From the NCBI GenBank assembly GCA_012295275.1, contig CM022677.1, positions 8,972,514-9,032,513 of the forward strand: DNA of 60,000 bases, given 5' to 3'. The DNA is from Chrysomallon squamiferum (Eukaryota > Mollusca > Gastropoda > Neomphalida > Peltospiridae). Both the position numbers and the translations under genes were made by a program. The notes beneath the pieces are model-generated. The model was not told where the DNA came from. It worked only from the letters and a program-made list of their open reading frames with translations, and searched no databases. Positions 1 to 60,000 of this stretch are shown here, piece by piece; position 1 is the first letter of the stretch; every line of letters starts with the position of its first letter.

Positions 1-189
1 AAAAAATGAAAATGAAAAAATAATTGAAAGATATCCCCTGCCATATATAATGAAAAGGGAAAGGTACAAAAACCAACTATCATGCATTGAAGTATTTAAT
101 TCATATAATTAAAAACAATTTTTTTTAAATAGATTTTAATTATCATAAAACTGTATCTTTAAAAATAACAAAGTGCTATAATTATATAA

Positions 190-430
190 TAACAAACATA
201 TTTATATAAAGTAACACAGAACCGAAGTGTTTATATAAAACAGAAATGTTTATATAACTTAAGTGTTTATATAATAATAACAAAAGTGTTTATTAAATAC
301 AAAAATGTTTATATGACAATAACATAACTGTTTTTATAATAACAAACGTGCTTATATAATTATAAAGAAGTGTTTATATAATAATAATAAAAAGTGTTTT
401 ATATAATAACAAACAATTTATATAATAATT
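190..430. repeat. Degenerate ~30-bp minisatellite
   Basis: About eight loose copies of a unit like aagtgtttatataataataa follow one another in the PIP5K intron downstream of exon 17. The rest of 1-570 is AT-rich sequence in which I see nothing else. Confidence 0.6.
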
Positions 431-570
431 AAATATAACAATACTGTTAAATAACAACCAATACTATAACCGAGAACTGGGTTTATATATATTTTTATAA
501 ATAAACGGGGTAATATTTTAAATAGTAACTAATTACTTTAACTAATATTTAGCAGGATGGCAGTACATAC

Positions 571-22486
<21,916 letters not shown>

Positions 22487-22730
22487 CTTGAAAAATTATT
22501 CTTATCGATACTCCAATAAAAATGAACGATACTTAACTATTAACGCATAAATAATGTAAATATACATAGATAGTGTCAGTCACAAGAAAATATGTACACT
22601 GGTCCCAATTTTCACAAAGAAATTATTTGGACTTCGACAAAACAGTGATTTCCTGAGATTTTTTCTTTCGATCATGTTCTCTCGAGAATTACATCGGTGC
22701 GCATGCGCCTAAAACAACACTGACAGCTTT
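22487..22730 (-). promoter_or_regulatory. PIP5K promoter / 5' UTR region
   Basis: Locally less AT-rich, with several CpGs, directly upstream of the PIP5K ATG. It contains the NRF-1-like palindrome at 22698-22708. I see no TATA box in a convincing position. Confidence 0.5.
22698..22708. promoter_or_regulatory. NRF-1-type palindromic site
   Basis: TGCGCATGCGC matches the YGCGCAYGCGC NRF-1 consensus exactly and lies 212 bp upstream of the PIP5K start codon. Such sites are typical of TATA-less housekeeping promoters in animals (established knowledge). Confidence 0.65.
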
Positions 22731-22765
22731 GACATTTTGTGACCTGTAGAATATATAGTTAATAA

Positions 22766-22772
22766 CATTTTG

Positions 22773-22812
<40 letters not shown>
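22766..22812. repeat. (CT)n microsatellite
   Basis: A CT run just upstream of the PIP5K promoter region. Confidence 0.92.
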
Positions 22813-23559
22813 ACACAGTTTGAATATCTACGAGATTAGTAAAATTAGAATTACAGCGAATGTTATGTTATATTAAAATATACATATTTATTTTACTTCA
22901 ATTTTGTTAATGTTATTGTTTAAAAATTGATTAGTATGCAAACTCTGTATATGTAGCCTATATAAAGACTAACTACAGTGTTTAGTTACAATATATATTA
23001 TTAACAGTAATGCAGGTCAGTGACAATTTGATGCGCTGAAAGCATACAAACAAAATAATCAGAAAGAAACTCATCTAAAGAAACAACATCATTCTCTCAT
23101 ATATGCATGAATATAAGCCACACACCCTCAAATATACAGACACATACAGAATGAATACTCATAAACACACACACACACACATACACACAAACAGATGCAT
23201 ACGCACATACGCACATGCACATGTACTCTTTATCTAAAAAGGTAATTTAAAGGTATTGATACATTCCTTCCTTCCTTCCCACTATCATATTAATCCATAT
23301 AATGACCTACATGTTACAGCGAAAATAAGTGACAGCTTGGCCCGTTTTAAATGATATTATTGCTGTCCTGTAATTATATGCAGACCAGATAATTATAGAT
23401 AGAGATTAAATATTTGACCAAGTCTTACTTAAGTTGGTATAAGAAGATGTGAAATAAACGGTCAAGACGATTATTTTGGAAACTGATCAACACCAGCAGC
23501 AATAACACAACAACAATAAAAATACTGAGAAGAAGAATAAAACGAAAGTTTTCACATTT

Positions 23560-23561
<2 letters not shown>

Positions 23562-23608
<47 letters not shown>
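23562..23608. repeat. (GA)n microsatellite
   Basis: About 23 GA units. Confidence 0.93.
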
Positions 23609-23610
<2 letters not shown>

Positions 23611-23783
23611 GGAAGGAGCGAGTGAGAGAAAGAATGTGTTGCTAGCAAGCTAATCGTCTATTCTCTTTCACTTAAAAAATAATTATGAATATGAATGAAA
23701 ATTACATATAAATAGAACACTTCTTTAATTATTTATTATTATTATTATTATTATTATTGATACTACTACTACCACTACTATGT

Positions 23784-23922
23784 ATTTTTTTTTTTTTTTT
23801 TTTTTTTATTCATTATTTTATTTTTTTATTATTATAATTATTATTTTATTATTATTTTTTTTTTTTTTTTTTTTTTTAAATTTTATTTTATTATTATTAT
23901 TATTTTTTTTTTTTTTTTTTTT
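23784..23922. repeat. Poly(T)/ATT tract
   Basis: Several T runs of 15-23 bases separated by ATT repeats. They create a false open frame on the plus strand. Confidence 0.9.
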
Positions 23923-24510
23923 GTCTGTGCCAGCCCTTAATACAAGAACAATAATCAAAATAAGAAGAACAAGACAAAGAAGAAAAGAAATCTATGCTGG
24001 GAAGAGCAATACTGAGAACCAAGTGGCGGAAATTAAGATAAGTACCACTCAAAGTTATGAATCGTTTCTTACTATGATTCATTCTAAACGGAAGAGTTTT
24101 TGGGTTGTTCTTTTTCTCTGTCATTGTTTCCTGGTTATCCATTGACAAATTCAGAAATGTTCAAGTTTGTTTTCATGCAAGAAGCCTAAATAAATTTGGT
24201 ATACTTTAATTCCAGGTTATCGTAGTTTCGGCCATTTGTTACGTGTAATAAATCAATAAAAGTAACACGATCGAGAATTTCGCTGCCAGCAATAGAAGTG
24301 TACTTGTAGCAGTATGAATAAAAAGCTCCTTAACTACAAAGTTTTACTTTTTTATTATTATTTAGTTCGGGTTGTCTTTCATTGCTAATAACAAACTGTT
24401 ATAATACATTCGCCGTTTTAAGCATTCGCAACTACTGTCATTACGTATATGGAGGATTGATGGCAGTATTTGTGCCTAAGATAAAATAGCGATAATGTTT
24501 CGACTATAGA

Positions 24511-24521
24511 AAAATGGCGGC
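24511..24521 (+). promoter_or_regulatory. YY1-like site AAAATGGCGGC
   Basis: Matches the AANATGGCGGC promoter form of the YY1 motif. Here it includes the ATG of a 31-codon frame (24514-24609). No downstream gene on the plus strand is known to me. Confidence 0.35.
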
Positions 24522-25078
24522 TTTCATATGTTCTTTTTTATTTTTTGTTGTTGTATTTGATATTAATTATTTGGCCGCGTTAAGAAACAAAAAGTATTAT
24601 GAATTGTAAAAAGTTGTGGCGTATCTAGTTTTGCGTCCTATCCTATAGCAAGTCCTTTACAACAGATGTGTGTGTGTGTGTGCGCGCGCGCTTGTGTGTT
24701 TAAGTGTGTAAAAGCTTTCGAATGCATCGACTGCCTTTTAACGCTTTTATGTACGCGGGTGCTTGAACAAATTAGTGCAAGAGAGATAACCCTATTCATC
24801 GCTACTCTCTTCTTTCTATGTGTCTGTGTGTCTCAGTCAGAAAGCATCTACATTATTAAACGACTGAAGTGTATTGCAAAAAGGATATACTATCTATATT
24901 GTTTTTATCGCATTAAAAAAAAACAATAAAATAAAATAAATTTAATAATTAATGGTGAATTTATTTATTTAATATGTATTAATTTGCTAGAAATCATTTA
25001 TGGCTCATAGAACCTGTTTCGAAATAACTGAATAAAAAAACCAAACAAAAAAACAATGAAATTATATTTTTATAAAAT

Positions 25079-25084
25079 TTTATT
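25079..25084 (-). terminator. Candidate poly(A) signal for the propeller gene
   Basis: AATAAA on the minus strand, 64 bp past the stop codon at 25148. The position is good, but the motif is common in this base composition. Confidence 0.4.
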
Positions 25085-25147
25085 TCATTTACAACTTTGG
25101 ATATACAGCCACATCTGATATATAGTGAAGACATTAATTTGAAATGT

Positions 25148-25580
25148 TTAATCCTGCACTCTAGCATAAAAGTAAAGTGGTTCATGGACTCCCTCTCCAA
25201 GTGTGAAGTAACCACTGCCGTCTGCAGCCCATGCAACTGATTCTCCTTGTACTTCCGGGTGATAGGTCACTTTCGTTCCCTTCAACAAGAGGGCGTTTTC
25301 CACGCTACCGTCAGGCATAGACCAGTAAAGCATATGCTCGTGAGTTTTTACAAGCATCTCTGTACCAGAAGGAGAAATATCGCCTGCAACAGGAGACTTT
25401 TTGGCCGAATGAAGGCCATGAACTGTCATTATAGAATGAAGTGTTACTGCTACAGGCTGGTCCCAACCGCTAGACGGAACTTTCGTGAGTTTTCGGTGAG
25501 ACCCGCTGTGTCCTTTGGAAATGAGGAAAAGCTCTCCAGCTCTGTCGATCATTAATGTTTCACAATCATCCTGCGACCAC
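25148..25580 (-). CDS. Propeller gene exon 4 (stop)
   Basis: Encodes residues 142-285, from TWSQDDCETLMIDRAGELFL to YFTLGEGVHEPLYFYARVQD and TAA at 25150-25148. Acceptor ATCACAG at 25583-25581. It holds most of the predicted blades. Confidence 0.88.
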
Positions 25581-26976
25581 CTGTGATCATCATGATGATT
25601 ATGATTATAATAATAATAACGATAATAATTATAATAATAAGAACAACAACTACAACAATAACAAAAACAACATCATCAGTAAAAATAATTTTTACTGTAA
25701 TAAAATCTGTAAATAAATTTTAACTTAAATACATGTATAATAATAAACATTGTTATTATTATTGTTGTTGTTGTTGTTGTTATTATTACTTGTACAACTC
25801 CCAACAAAGACTATCATGTCATATATGAAAAATAAAAATATATTTTTTAAATTATTTTATTATTACTCGTCACCTATCATGTCATAAAATAATATTAATA
25901 ATAATAACAATAATTATAATATTTTATAATACGTGTATTTCAGAACGGAATCTACGGGAAGTGTCTGAGATTTTCTGACGTCATCGGGTTCTCTCACTCT
26001 GTATATCACTTTGGTTGTCCTTAAAATGGCATCACCTGTATCAGCGATATAAATACAGCTTCCTCCACCCGGACAGGGACCTGCAAATATCCAAATCTTG
26101 AAGTAATCTGTCTCCATATACATTTGAACTAATTATTACCCCCAGTGTCCCTGTTTGGGATTTTAGAATAATCGAGAAAAGTTTTGATATGAATTCGTTT
26201 CTTGAACGTCACCATTTTCCGACATTATTAAGATAGAACATTTTTTATTTAATTATTTCTTATTTATTTATTTATTTCTTCTTCTTCTTCTTCTTATAAT
26301 TATTATTTATTGATTTATTATTAAATTTAATTTCTTTTTTAAAATTCTTTTTGTTTTCTTGAGTTTTTAACATTGTTACGGTCACAATTTCTACAACGAT
26401 AATGATTAGCAAGTAACTCGCAATTACCATTACAGCCGTTCAGTGATTTTAAAACCTGCTCCTTTCATGTAAATAAAAAAACAAACAAAAACAAAAACAA
26501 AAAACATGGAAGTTTTCATATAGGCCTAATTATTAAAACGTTTTTAATATTCTGATTTTGTCCACTCACCAATAGCGAGGTCTTCCCAGTCTCCGTTTGA
26601 TGCTGCTGAAATCGTCAGTTTGGCAACGACAGCAGCATTAGTCGCGTTGATTACATAAAGTACAGGCAAGCCGCCGTGATCGTTGACGGAATACAGATAG
26701 CCACGATGACTGCGGCTTGCCGCCAGCCCCGATGCTTCGTCTAATTCCTGGTTGTCTATTTGTCCGGATATCGTACCATAATGGAAACTAGGTTGACCTA
26801 ATCGAGACTAAGTCAATTAGCATAAATAAATAAATAAATAAATAATATGATTGAATTACGTTTCATGTCTGCATGTAATTATTTCTCTTTATTTAAAATT
26901 ATAACGTAAATATAATAATGATGAAGATAATATATTATTCTACCTTAAAATCTCTCTGTGTGTGTGTATGTACATC

Positions 26977-27007
<31 letters not shown>

Positions 27008-27104
27008 TACGTAACGTATATTGAAATTCTCTATCTTTCTAAACATACATACAAAAATACATACATATTCACATATATATATATATATATATATATGCAT
27101 GTAA

Positions 27105-27168
<64 letters not shown>

Positions 27169-27393
27169 TCAATATATATTATGTAACTTGTATATGTAAA
27201 ACATTGAAAAAACGATCCATCCATTTACAATATTAATATTTTATTTCAAATACAGTAAACAAAATGTATGCATACAAATAATAATAAACAGTTAAAACAA
27301 CAAAAACAACAACAACAAACAAACAAATAAATAAATAAAATTACCTGTTACTAAGGTAAAACCAAATGATAAATAAAATACAAGTGATAACAT
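25148..27393 (-). CDS. Secreted beta-propeller-like protein, four exons, 285 residues
   Basis: The exons are 27345-27393, 26570-26797, 25933-26080 and 25148-25580. Phases join as 1, 1 and 2 and end at TAA. The first exon encodes MLSLVFYLSFGFTLVTG, a clear signal peptide with a likely cut near residue 17. The mature part has ELDEASGLAASR (34-45), YSVNDHGG (52-59), DWEDLAIG (86-93) and IYIADTGDA (102-110), then repeated strand-turn patterns. This order (SGL-ASR, ND-GG, DWEDLA-G, IY-AD-GD) is that of a family of uncharacterised predicted beta-propeller proteins in bacteria and marine invertebrates. It has no membrane segment besides the signal. The exons are GC-richer than their surroundings. 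I do not know a biochemical activity. Confidence 0.85.
25933..26080 (-). CDS. Propeller gene exon 3
   Basis: Encodes residues 93-141: GPCPGGGSCIYIADTGDAIL, then VIYRVREPDD and LPVDSVLKY. Acceptor TTGCAG, donor GTATTA in phase 2. The IYIAD-GD and IYR-EP motifs fit the family. Confidence 0.85.
26570..26797 (-). CDS. Propeller gene exon 2
   Basis: Encodes residues 17-92, with ELDEASGLAASRSHRGYLYS and SAASNGDWEDLAI. Acceptor ATTAG, donor GTGAGT in phase 1. It carries the two best-conserved motifs of the family. Confidence 0.85.
26984..27170. repeat. (TA)n and (GA)n cluster
   Basis: TA runs at 26984-27006 and 27075-27096, then (GA)n at 27110-27166, in intron 1 of the propeller gene. Confidence 0.92.
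27345..27393 (-). CDS. Propeller gene exon 1, signal peptide
   Basis: The ATG at 27393-27391 opens a hydrophobic 16-residue peptide; the GTAATT donor leaves phase 1. Joining to the acceptor at 26797 gives ...LVT-GQPSFHYG, a normal signal cleavage setting. The nearby alternative acceptor at 26807 would break the frame. Confidence 0.75.
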
Positions 27394-27399
27394 TTTTCA

Positions 27400-28440
27400 C
27401 TCGATTCTCACACCAGTTTTCGTTAACTTACTTTGAAAGAAGATTTTATATCTTCTTTTCCCTTTTTTATCTCTCCGTTCGAAATATGGGATGGTCTTGA
27501 GAAATAACAGCTAGTCAGTACTTATGGTCAAAGGTTATATCACTACTAATATTATTACCCGAAGAATGATTTTTTTTAAAAACTGATTTCTGATAATGAT
27601 ATACGATAAACTGTCCTTATTATTACTTATAATTACTAGTATTACTACTACTATTGGAATTATTTACTATTACTACTACTATTACTATTGTTGCTAATAC
27701 TACTGTAGTTACTGCTACTACTGATATTAATACTAATAGTTCTGAAACAATTATTTTTAATTAGTTAATATTACTACTACTTTCGCTAATTCTTCTACTA
27801 TTAATGTAACAACTACAACTTGTATTACTACTATAGTTACTACTAGTATATAGTAACTCTTAATACTAATACTAACATTCACCAGCTTCTGATGCTATTT
27901 TTTAATTATTTACACTACTACTACTACAAAAACCTTCATTTTTTTTTTTTTTTTAATTATTTCCCATTACTACTACTATTATTACTATTATAGTTATTTG
28001 TATTAATATTAATACCACTAGTTCTGATATTACTACTATTGCTGTAAAACATTTATTTTTTAATTAAAAATATTACTACTATTTCTGCTGTTACTGATAC
28101 TACGCCTGTTGTTTATTACTAGTATATTGTGCTACTGTTACTAGAACTAATGATTCTACTACTACATCTGCTACTACTATGACTGCTGATATAGATCACA
28201 AAACAAATTGGGCGAGAGGTCTGGGGGCTTCAAACGGTAATCGTACAGATAAACGAATTCATTTAGTGAATATCGTTTCTATCGGAACAGATTTATATTT
28301 TATATATATTTTTTATATCTTTGTTGTAAAAAACAAAACAAAAAAACACAAAGAAATAAAAAACACCCGAATTTTATGTAACCTGTTTTTAAATAACAAA
28401 AATGTATTATAAATGTCAAATATGCTTTAATTCAGTGAAT
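27400..28440. other. Intergenic ACT/ATT trinucleotide-rich region
   Basis: Upstream of the propeller gene. Loose tactactactattac sequence fills 27550-28190. No coding signal. Confidence 0.6.
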
Positions 28441-28648
28441 ATCATCCTCTTCGTCTTTTCAGCACTGTCTTTTTCTTAGGATCCATGGTCATGGGTTCAT
28501 GAAATTTGGCAAAAAATTGCACAAAATGCGAGCACAATACAACAGAGTTGCTTCCACAATGAGGTAACCACGTGAAGCAAACAAGTGAAACGTGGGATGC
28601 TGGGTCGATGTTGAGTTGTTTGTTGCGCCAACTAGCGTCGGCATATCT

Positions 28649-28744
28649 GAACCTCGCTTGTAACTTGGATTTTGAAAAAATCGTCCTGGCAACTGCTCAT
28701 AACATGGAAAACTCGTAAGTTGGTGCACTAGTAAGTCGAGGTTC
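28649..28744. mobile_element. Small inverted-repeat element (MITE-like)
   Basis: The ends are inverted copies: gaacctcgcttgtaac on the left and gtaagtcgaggttc on the right. The CAATGAACCTCGACTTAC-type end resembles pogo/Tigger-class termini. A 200-bp less AT-rich block (28440-28650) adjoins and may belong to it. Confidence 0.45.
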
Positions 28745-28745
28745 A

Positions 28746-28746
28746 T

Positions 28747-28792
<46 letters not shown>
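28746..28792. repeat. (GT)n microsatellite
   Basis: An uninterrupted GT run starting next to the MITE-like end. Confidence 0.93.
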
Positions 28793-28793
<1 letters not shown>

Positions 28794-29064
28794 TTGTATA
28801 TAATGTGTGTGTGTGATTGAAATTTGGCTTTGGTTGAACGTTTGATATTTATTTATTTTTGTTTAATTATTACTGTTACCTCTACTCAGTGTAATTACAT
28901 ATTGTGATTTGTCTTACTGACATTTACTTATCTGTAAACAACATGTTGGACTTTTAGATAATTTTACAAATTTTACATTTTTTTTTAATTCTGATAAAAA
29001 AGAAAAACAAAAAAGATAAAGAAAAAAGAAGAAGAAAAAAATATATCACTTTATTGTCTGTTTC

Positions 29065-29185
29065 CGATAACAATAATAATAATAGTTAATAGTGGTTATA
29101 ATAATAATAATAATAGTTAATAGTGGTACTACTAATAATAATAATAATAGTTAATAGTGGTAATAATCATAATAATAATAATAAT
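29065..29185. repeat. ~35-bp minisatellite
   Basis: aataataatagttaatagtggt recurs three times with AAT-run spacers, then a broken fourth copy. Confidence 0.8.
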
Positions 29186-30093
29186 GGCATGTATAGTGGT
29201 AGTAGTAGTAATAACATTAATAAATACAACTGCGACTAAGCTTCATTATTATTTTGTTGTTGTTATTATTTCTTCCTTCATCTGTAAATAAATGAAGGGA
29301 AAAAAATGTAAGAAATCTTTCATTGTCACTTTTTAATTGTGATCTTAATAATTAATTACTACTGTTAATTTTTATAATTACTAAGAAACAAGTTATAAGT
29401 GTGATTTCTTTATCTTTATCGTCATTTTGACAACCTACTTTATTTTTTATTTTTTTTATTTTATTAAATTTAAAAAAAAAAAAAAAAAAAAATTTCTTTT
29501 CTTTTTCATTTTTATCACATTCATGTAATTATATTCCTTAACCTTTAAAATTTTCTAACATTACTTCTCGAAAAAAAATAGCAGTTTAATTTCGCATTTT
29601 TCGGCAATAATAATTATTTTCACTTTATTTTATATAATGATTTTGCATTTTGAAATACGTTATAATTAAAGCTTTCCATATAATATGTGGTCGTTTGTTT
29701 TGGGAGCGCCATCTTTATTTATCAGTTTACATAAATTCTTGTCCTGTAAAATGAAAGTTAATAAACAGCTAGTAAAATATATAATCTAATGACACACCAT
29801 CACGCTCGTCATCTGCAGTTGTCGACACTTTTAAAATTTACTTATAAAAATAATCCTTTTTCTTCTGTTTTTTTGTTATTTTATTTATTTATTTTATTTT
29901 ATTTTATTATTATTATTATTATTATTATTTAGTGGTTTTCGTTTATTTGCTTGTTTTAACTTTCAGTCTAGTTTATATTTCTTTTTTCTTTATGTAGTTG
30001 GGAAGTCAGCCTTGACTTGATAACAGTAAGAATAATAATGTTACTTATAGCTATATATTACTGCTCATTTTAGACTCAACAACAGCAACAATA

Positions 30094-30095
30094 GC

Positions 30096-30179
<84 letters not shown>

Positions 30180-30210
30180 TTAATAAATAAATAAATAAAT
30201 AAATAAATAA
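30094..30210. repeat. (AAT)n microsatellite
   Basis: About 27 AAT units followed by AAAT units. Confidence 0.95.
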
Positions 30211-30811
30211 AGATTTGCATAGATAATAGTTCAGAGACATTCCTCACAGGAATTTTGGAGGGAGATTTAAGGTTTTCTCTCTGAAATTATTTAAATAATA
30301 ATAAAACGTAATACTGAATCATTTTCATGAAACTGTGGGCTGGCTCTTCAGTTAAATCACGTTAAAAGAAAATCATGTGTTCTCAAAATTCGTACACCCT
30401 AAAGCTTCATTATTTTGTTTTACAATAAAATTCAGTTTTGTTAAGATCATCATTACTATGTTTTCTTGTTGTTGTTTTTTTTTAATGGATTTATTCGTTG
30501 ATAGGAAATGGTGGAAATATTTTTCTATATTCTTATATATCAATATAGCAAATGATAATTGCTTATCTCCCCTTTTTGTAAACATAGAAGCATGGACAAA
30601 CGAATTGTGTCACTTGTCTCAATAAACGGAGACTTCCAGTGGAAAATTTTGAAAAATTGAGTTATAATAAATACTTCAGACGATATGATGATGAAAATTC
30701 CAAAACAAACATAAGTAAAAAAATCTGTTCGTAGATAGTGAATATCTTTTGAATATTTTTATGAATTACTTCTTCTTTGTGTACTTTGAAAGGGTGCAGG
30801 TGCACATGCAG

Positions 30812-30851
<40 letters not shown>
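30812..30851. repeat. (CA)n microsatellite
   Basis: An uninterrupted CA run. Confidence 0.93.
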
Positions 30852-30853
<2 letters not shown>

Positions 30854-32507
30854 TCTAGAATTACATTAACAACAAAAATCACAAAAAAAAATCAATAATA
30901 AATAAACAAAAATAATAACAATAATAATGAATAAATACAATTAATAAATATGTGATAAAAATAGTAATAATAAATAAATACAAAAATAAAATTCAAAACA
31001 AAGTCGAGATTAAAAAAGAAAATTAGTTTAATAAGGCATAATATAATTTATCAAATATCTGTAAAATACACATTAAAAAATTAAAATAAATAAAGTATAA
31101 AATATTAAGTTTTTTAGAATTATATTGATACATAATTTAAAAGAAGCAGCACTTGTAATATATAAAAATAATCACAAACTAATTAAATGAAAGGATTACA
31201 ATAATCCAAAGCTAAAGCCATTCAGATACTGCTTAGATTATTTAATAAAATTTTGTTTTTTTCAAATACAACTGTACATAGTTATAGACTATCCTGTACA
31301 ATTCAGTAATTACACTATACATATAATATTAATTTCATTCTTCTTTAATATATATATATATTATTTTATATAATATTTATAGTTCATCAGACTTCTTGAA
31401 TTTAATAAAAAAAAAAGCTTTTCCTTAATAGTCCCCCCATCAATTATTAAAACAATTATAACAAAAAATTCTTTCTTTGCATATTATATCAATAAATTTT
31501 ATTAAATGTTGCTATTTATTTTGTAGGTTAATCTTCTTTTTCGAGAGTTTTTTTTTCAGGTTTTGGTTTAATTCATTGTAAATATTTCATATTTGTATTT
31601 TTTCTTTTTATTCTTTAACACAAAACAAACCATTTAATAAATAATTCAACATTCTGTATTTATCTATTCATAAGCATCAGTTTATCTCCAATTTTGTTTA
31701 TTTTATTCTGTTCTTAAATTTATTTTAACCAATTATAATTTTTATTAATATATGTTTCATTTCAGTTATCAGTTAATACCATTAAAACAAAATGCTTTCC
31801 AAAAGTATGTTTTAAATTAAACTTGTTTTCTTCATCAATCTATTTCATAATACTTTATAAAAAAGCAAATTTTAAAATATCTTCTTTCTAAAATATTATA
31901 ATTCATTAAAATGTCATTTTCTATATTATATTACCACATAAAGTCTTGGGTATAACAATAAAAATTACATTTCTTTTAGTCCATTAAAACTGAATATTGA
32001 AGCTCAAAGTAATAGAGGTTATTAAAAAAAACCAGGGAAAGTTATAAAAAATACAAAATCAAAAAGCAATCTGATAATAATACTAAGGTTATGTAAGAGT
32101 AAATATTTATCATGCAGTATGTGATCGTCCATTGTATAAAAACTGCAGAAAGAGGTGTTTTTTGTAATACTCCTGGATTGTTATTATATATTCATATACA
32201 AAAAGATACACATTATAGAGATAGAAATTAGAAAAAATAGCCATTCAGATTTTATGATTTTGATATCAGACTTTTAAGTTACATATTTTGTGAATGCCTC
32301 TTTAAAAACAGTTATATAATAATGTCTTCAGCCGAAGTACTACTGTGACTTTGTAGTTTTCCTCTTTACAGTTAAATATGAAGATTTGTTTCTCTCTGTC
32401 TTCAGACAATGCTGCAGTACTATTTACATTTTATGAGTTGTTTTCTTTAAAAGCAATAATAGTTTCTCAGACTCAAATAATATACATGTTTATATATATG
32501 TATATAT

Positions 32508-32563
32508 AAAGTTTAAAATAATATTTTATATATATATATATATATAATATTATTTTAAACTTT
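32508..32563. repeat. Long inverted repeat with TA core
   Basis: The 18-bp arms aaagtttaaaataatatt (32508-32525) and its exact complement (32546-32563) enclose a 20-bp TA-rich centre. This could form a hairpin in the 3' UTR or a cruciform. Confidence 0.9.
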
Positions 32564-32914
32564 GTGAAAGGTACCTCTTACACCCAATTAGAAATTATTT
32601 TTCTCAGAATTCAGATAAACCTGAAATATTACTGAGACAGCATAGATGTTTTCATTAAAAACAGTTATAAAATATTTCTTTGTCTTCAAGTAACAGTACT
32701 GAAATTTTATGTATGTTAAAAATATTTCTCTTGGTTACAAGATGAAATACTATTAGCACTTCGTAGATTTTTCATTTTAAAAACAATTGCAAACATATTC
32801 CTCTCAGTATGCAGATAATCATGAAATATTATTGAGACCTTATGGACATTCGTTTCCTTTTAAAAACAAAAATATTTCTCAGTATTAAAATAAAACAAAT
32901 ATATAATATTTCTC

Positions 32915-59924
<27,010 letters not shown>

Positions 59925-60000
59925 GACAACTCATCAACTGATTTCCAGTAACAAAGACTTCATCAAGATGTATATAATCCAATAACAACAAATAATATTG

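Larger units (their letters stand above)
22815..25078. other. Intergenic region between PIP5K and the propeller gene
   Basis: Contains CA-rich (23168-23222), GA (23562-23608) and long T/ATT tracts (23730-23922). A somewhat less AT-rich part at 24200-24660 holds the YY1-like site. No supported gene. Confidence 0.5.
28800..32310. other. Intergenic region downstream of the large gene
   Basis: AT-rich, with AAT, poly(A)/poly(T) and CA tracts. The left part has no gene signal; the part above about 31000 may include distal 3' UTR of the large gene. Confidence 0.45.

Noticed and set aside
190-430. Regularly spaced repeats resembling a CRISPR array
   Set aside because: The units are degenerate and contiguous with no unique spacers, and the window is clearly eukaryotic.
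25247-25555. 102-codon plus-strand frame opposite the propeller gene
   Set aside because: It is a shadow of exon 4 (25148-25580), whose minus-strand frame has the family motifs and matching splice phases.
26798-26807. Alternative acceptor at 26808-26810 for propeller exon 2
   Set aside because: Joined to exon 1 in phase 1 it meets a stop. The acceptor at 26798-26800 restores the frame and a normal signal cleavage region.
30065-30247. Poly-Leu minus-strand frame
   Set aside because: Translation of the (AAT)n run.

Overview
This is an AT-rich eukaryotic genome window, probably from a lophotrochozoan or mollusc-like invertebrate. That assignment is inferred from short exons, dense introns, and very abundant GT/CA, GA/CT, CTGT and AAT microsatellites; I cannot name the species. 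All three protein-coding genes I can support lie on the minus strand, so they read from high to low coordinates. They account for 53 coding exons, nearly all with GT-AG boundaries whose phases join without a break.

Layout. (1) About 571-22486: a type I phosphatidylinositol-4-phosphate 5-kinase (PIP5K1 type), 17 coding exons, with the start codon at 22486 and an NRF-1-like promoter site at 22698-22708. Its C-terminal end is ambiguous: it either stops at 1798 or splices on to an exon at 571-740 and leaves the window. (2) 25148-27393: a compact four-exon gene for a 285-residue secreted protein that looks like a beta-propeller. (3) 32915-59924: a 32-exon gene for a large (1826-residue), mostly hydrophilic, coiled-coil-containing protein that I do not recognise. 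The stretches 22.7-25.1 kb and 27.4-32.3 kb hold mostly simple repeats, degenerate minisatellites and one small transposon-like block.

The genes do not form a pathway. PIP5K makes PI(4,5)P2 at membranes, the small gene product is probably exported, and the large protein looks cytoplasmic or structural (inference).

The most unusual pattern is that several exon edges in both large genes are themselves units of degenerate tandem repeats that spread into the adjoining intron or 3' UTR, sometimes with intact copies of the splice site. Clear cases are PIP5K exons 8, 10 and 14 and large-gene exons 2, 29 and 32. One copy next to exon 29 differs from the exon at a single base over 52 bp. A second point is an Asn in the PIP5K activation loop where vertebrate type I enzymes carry the Glu tied to PI4P preference.
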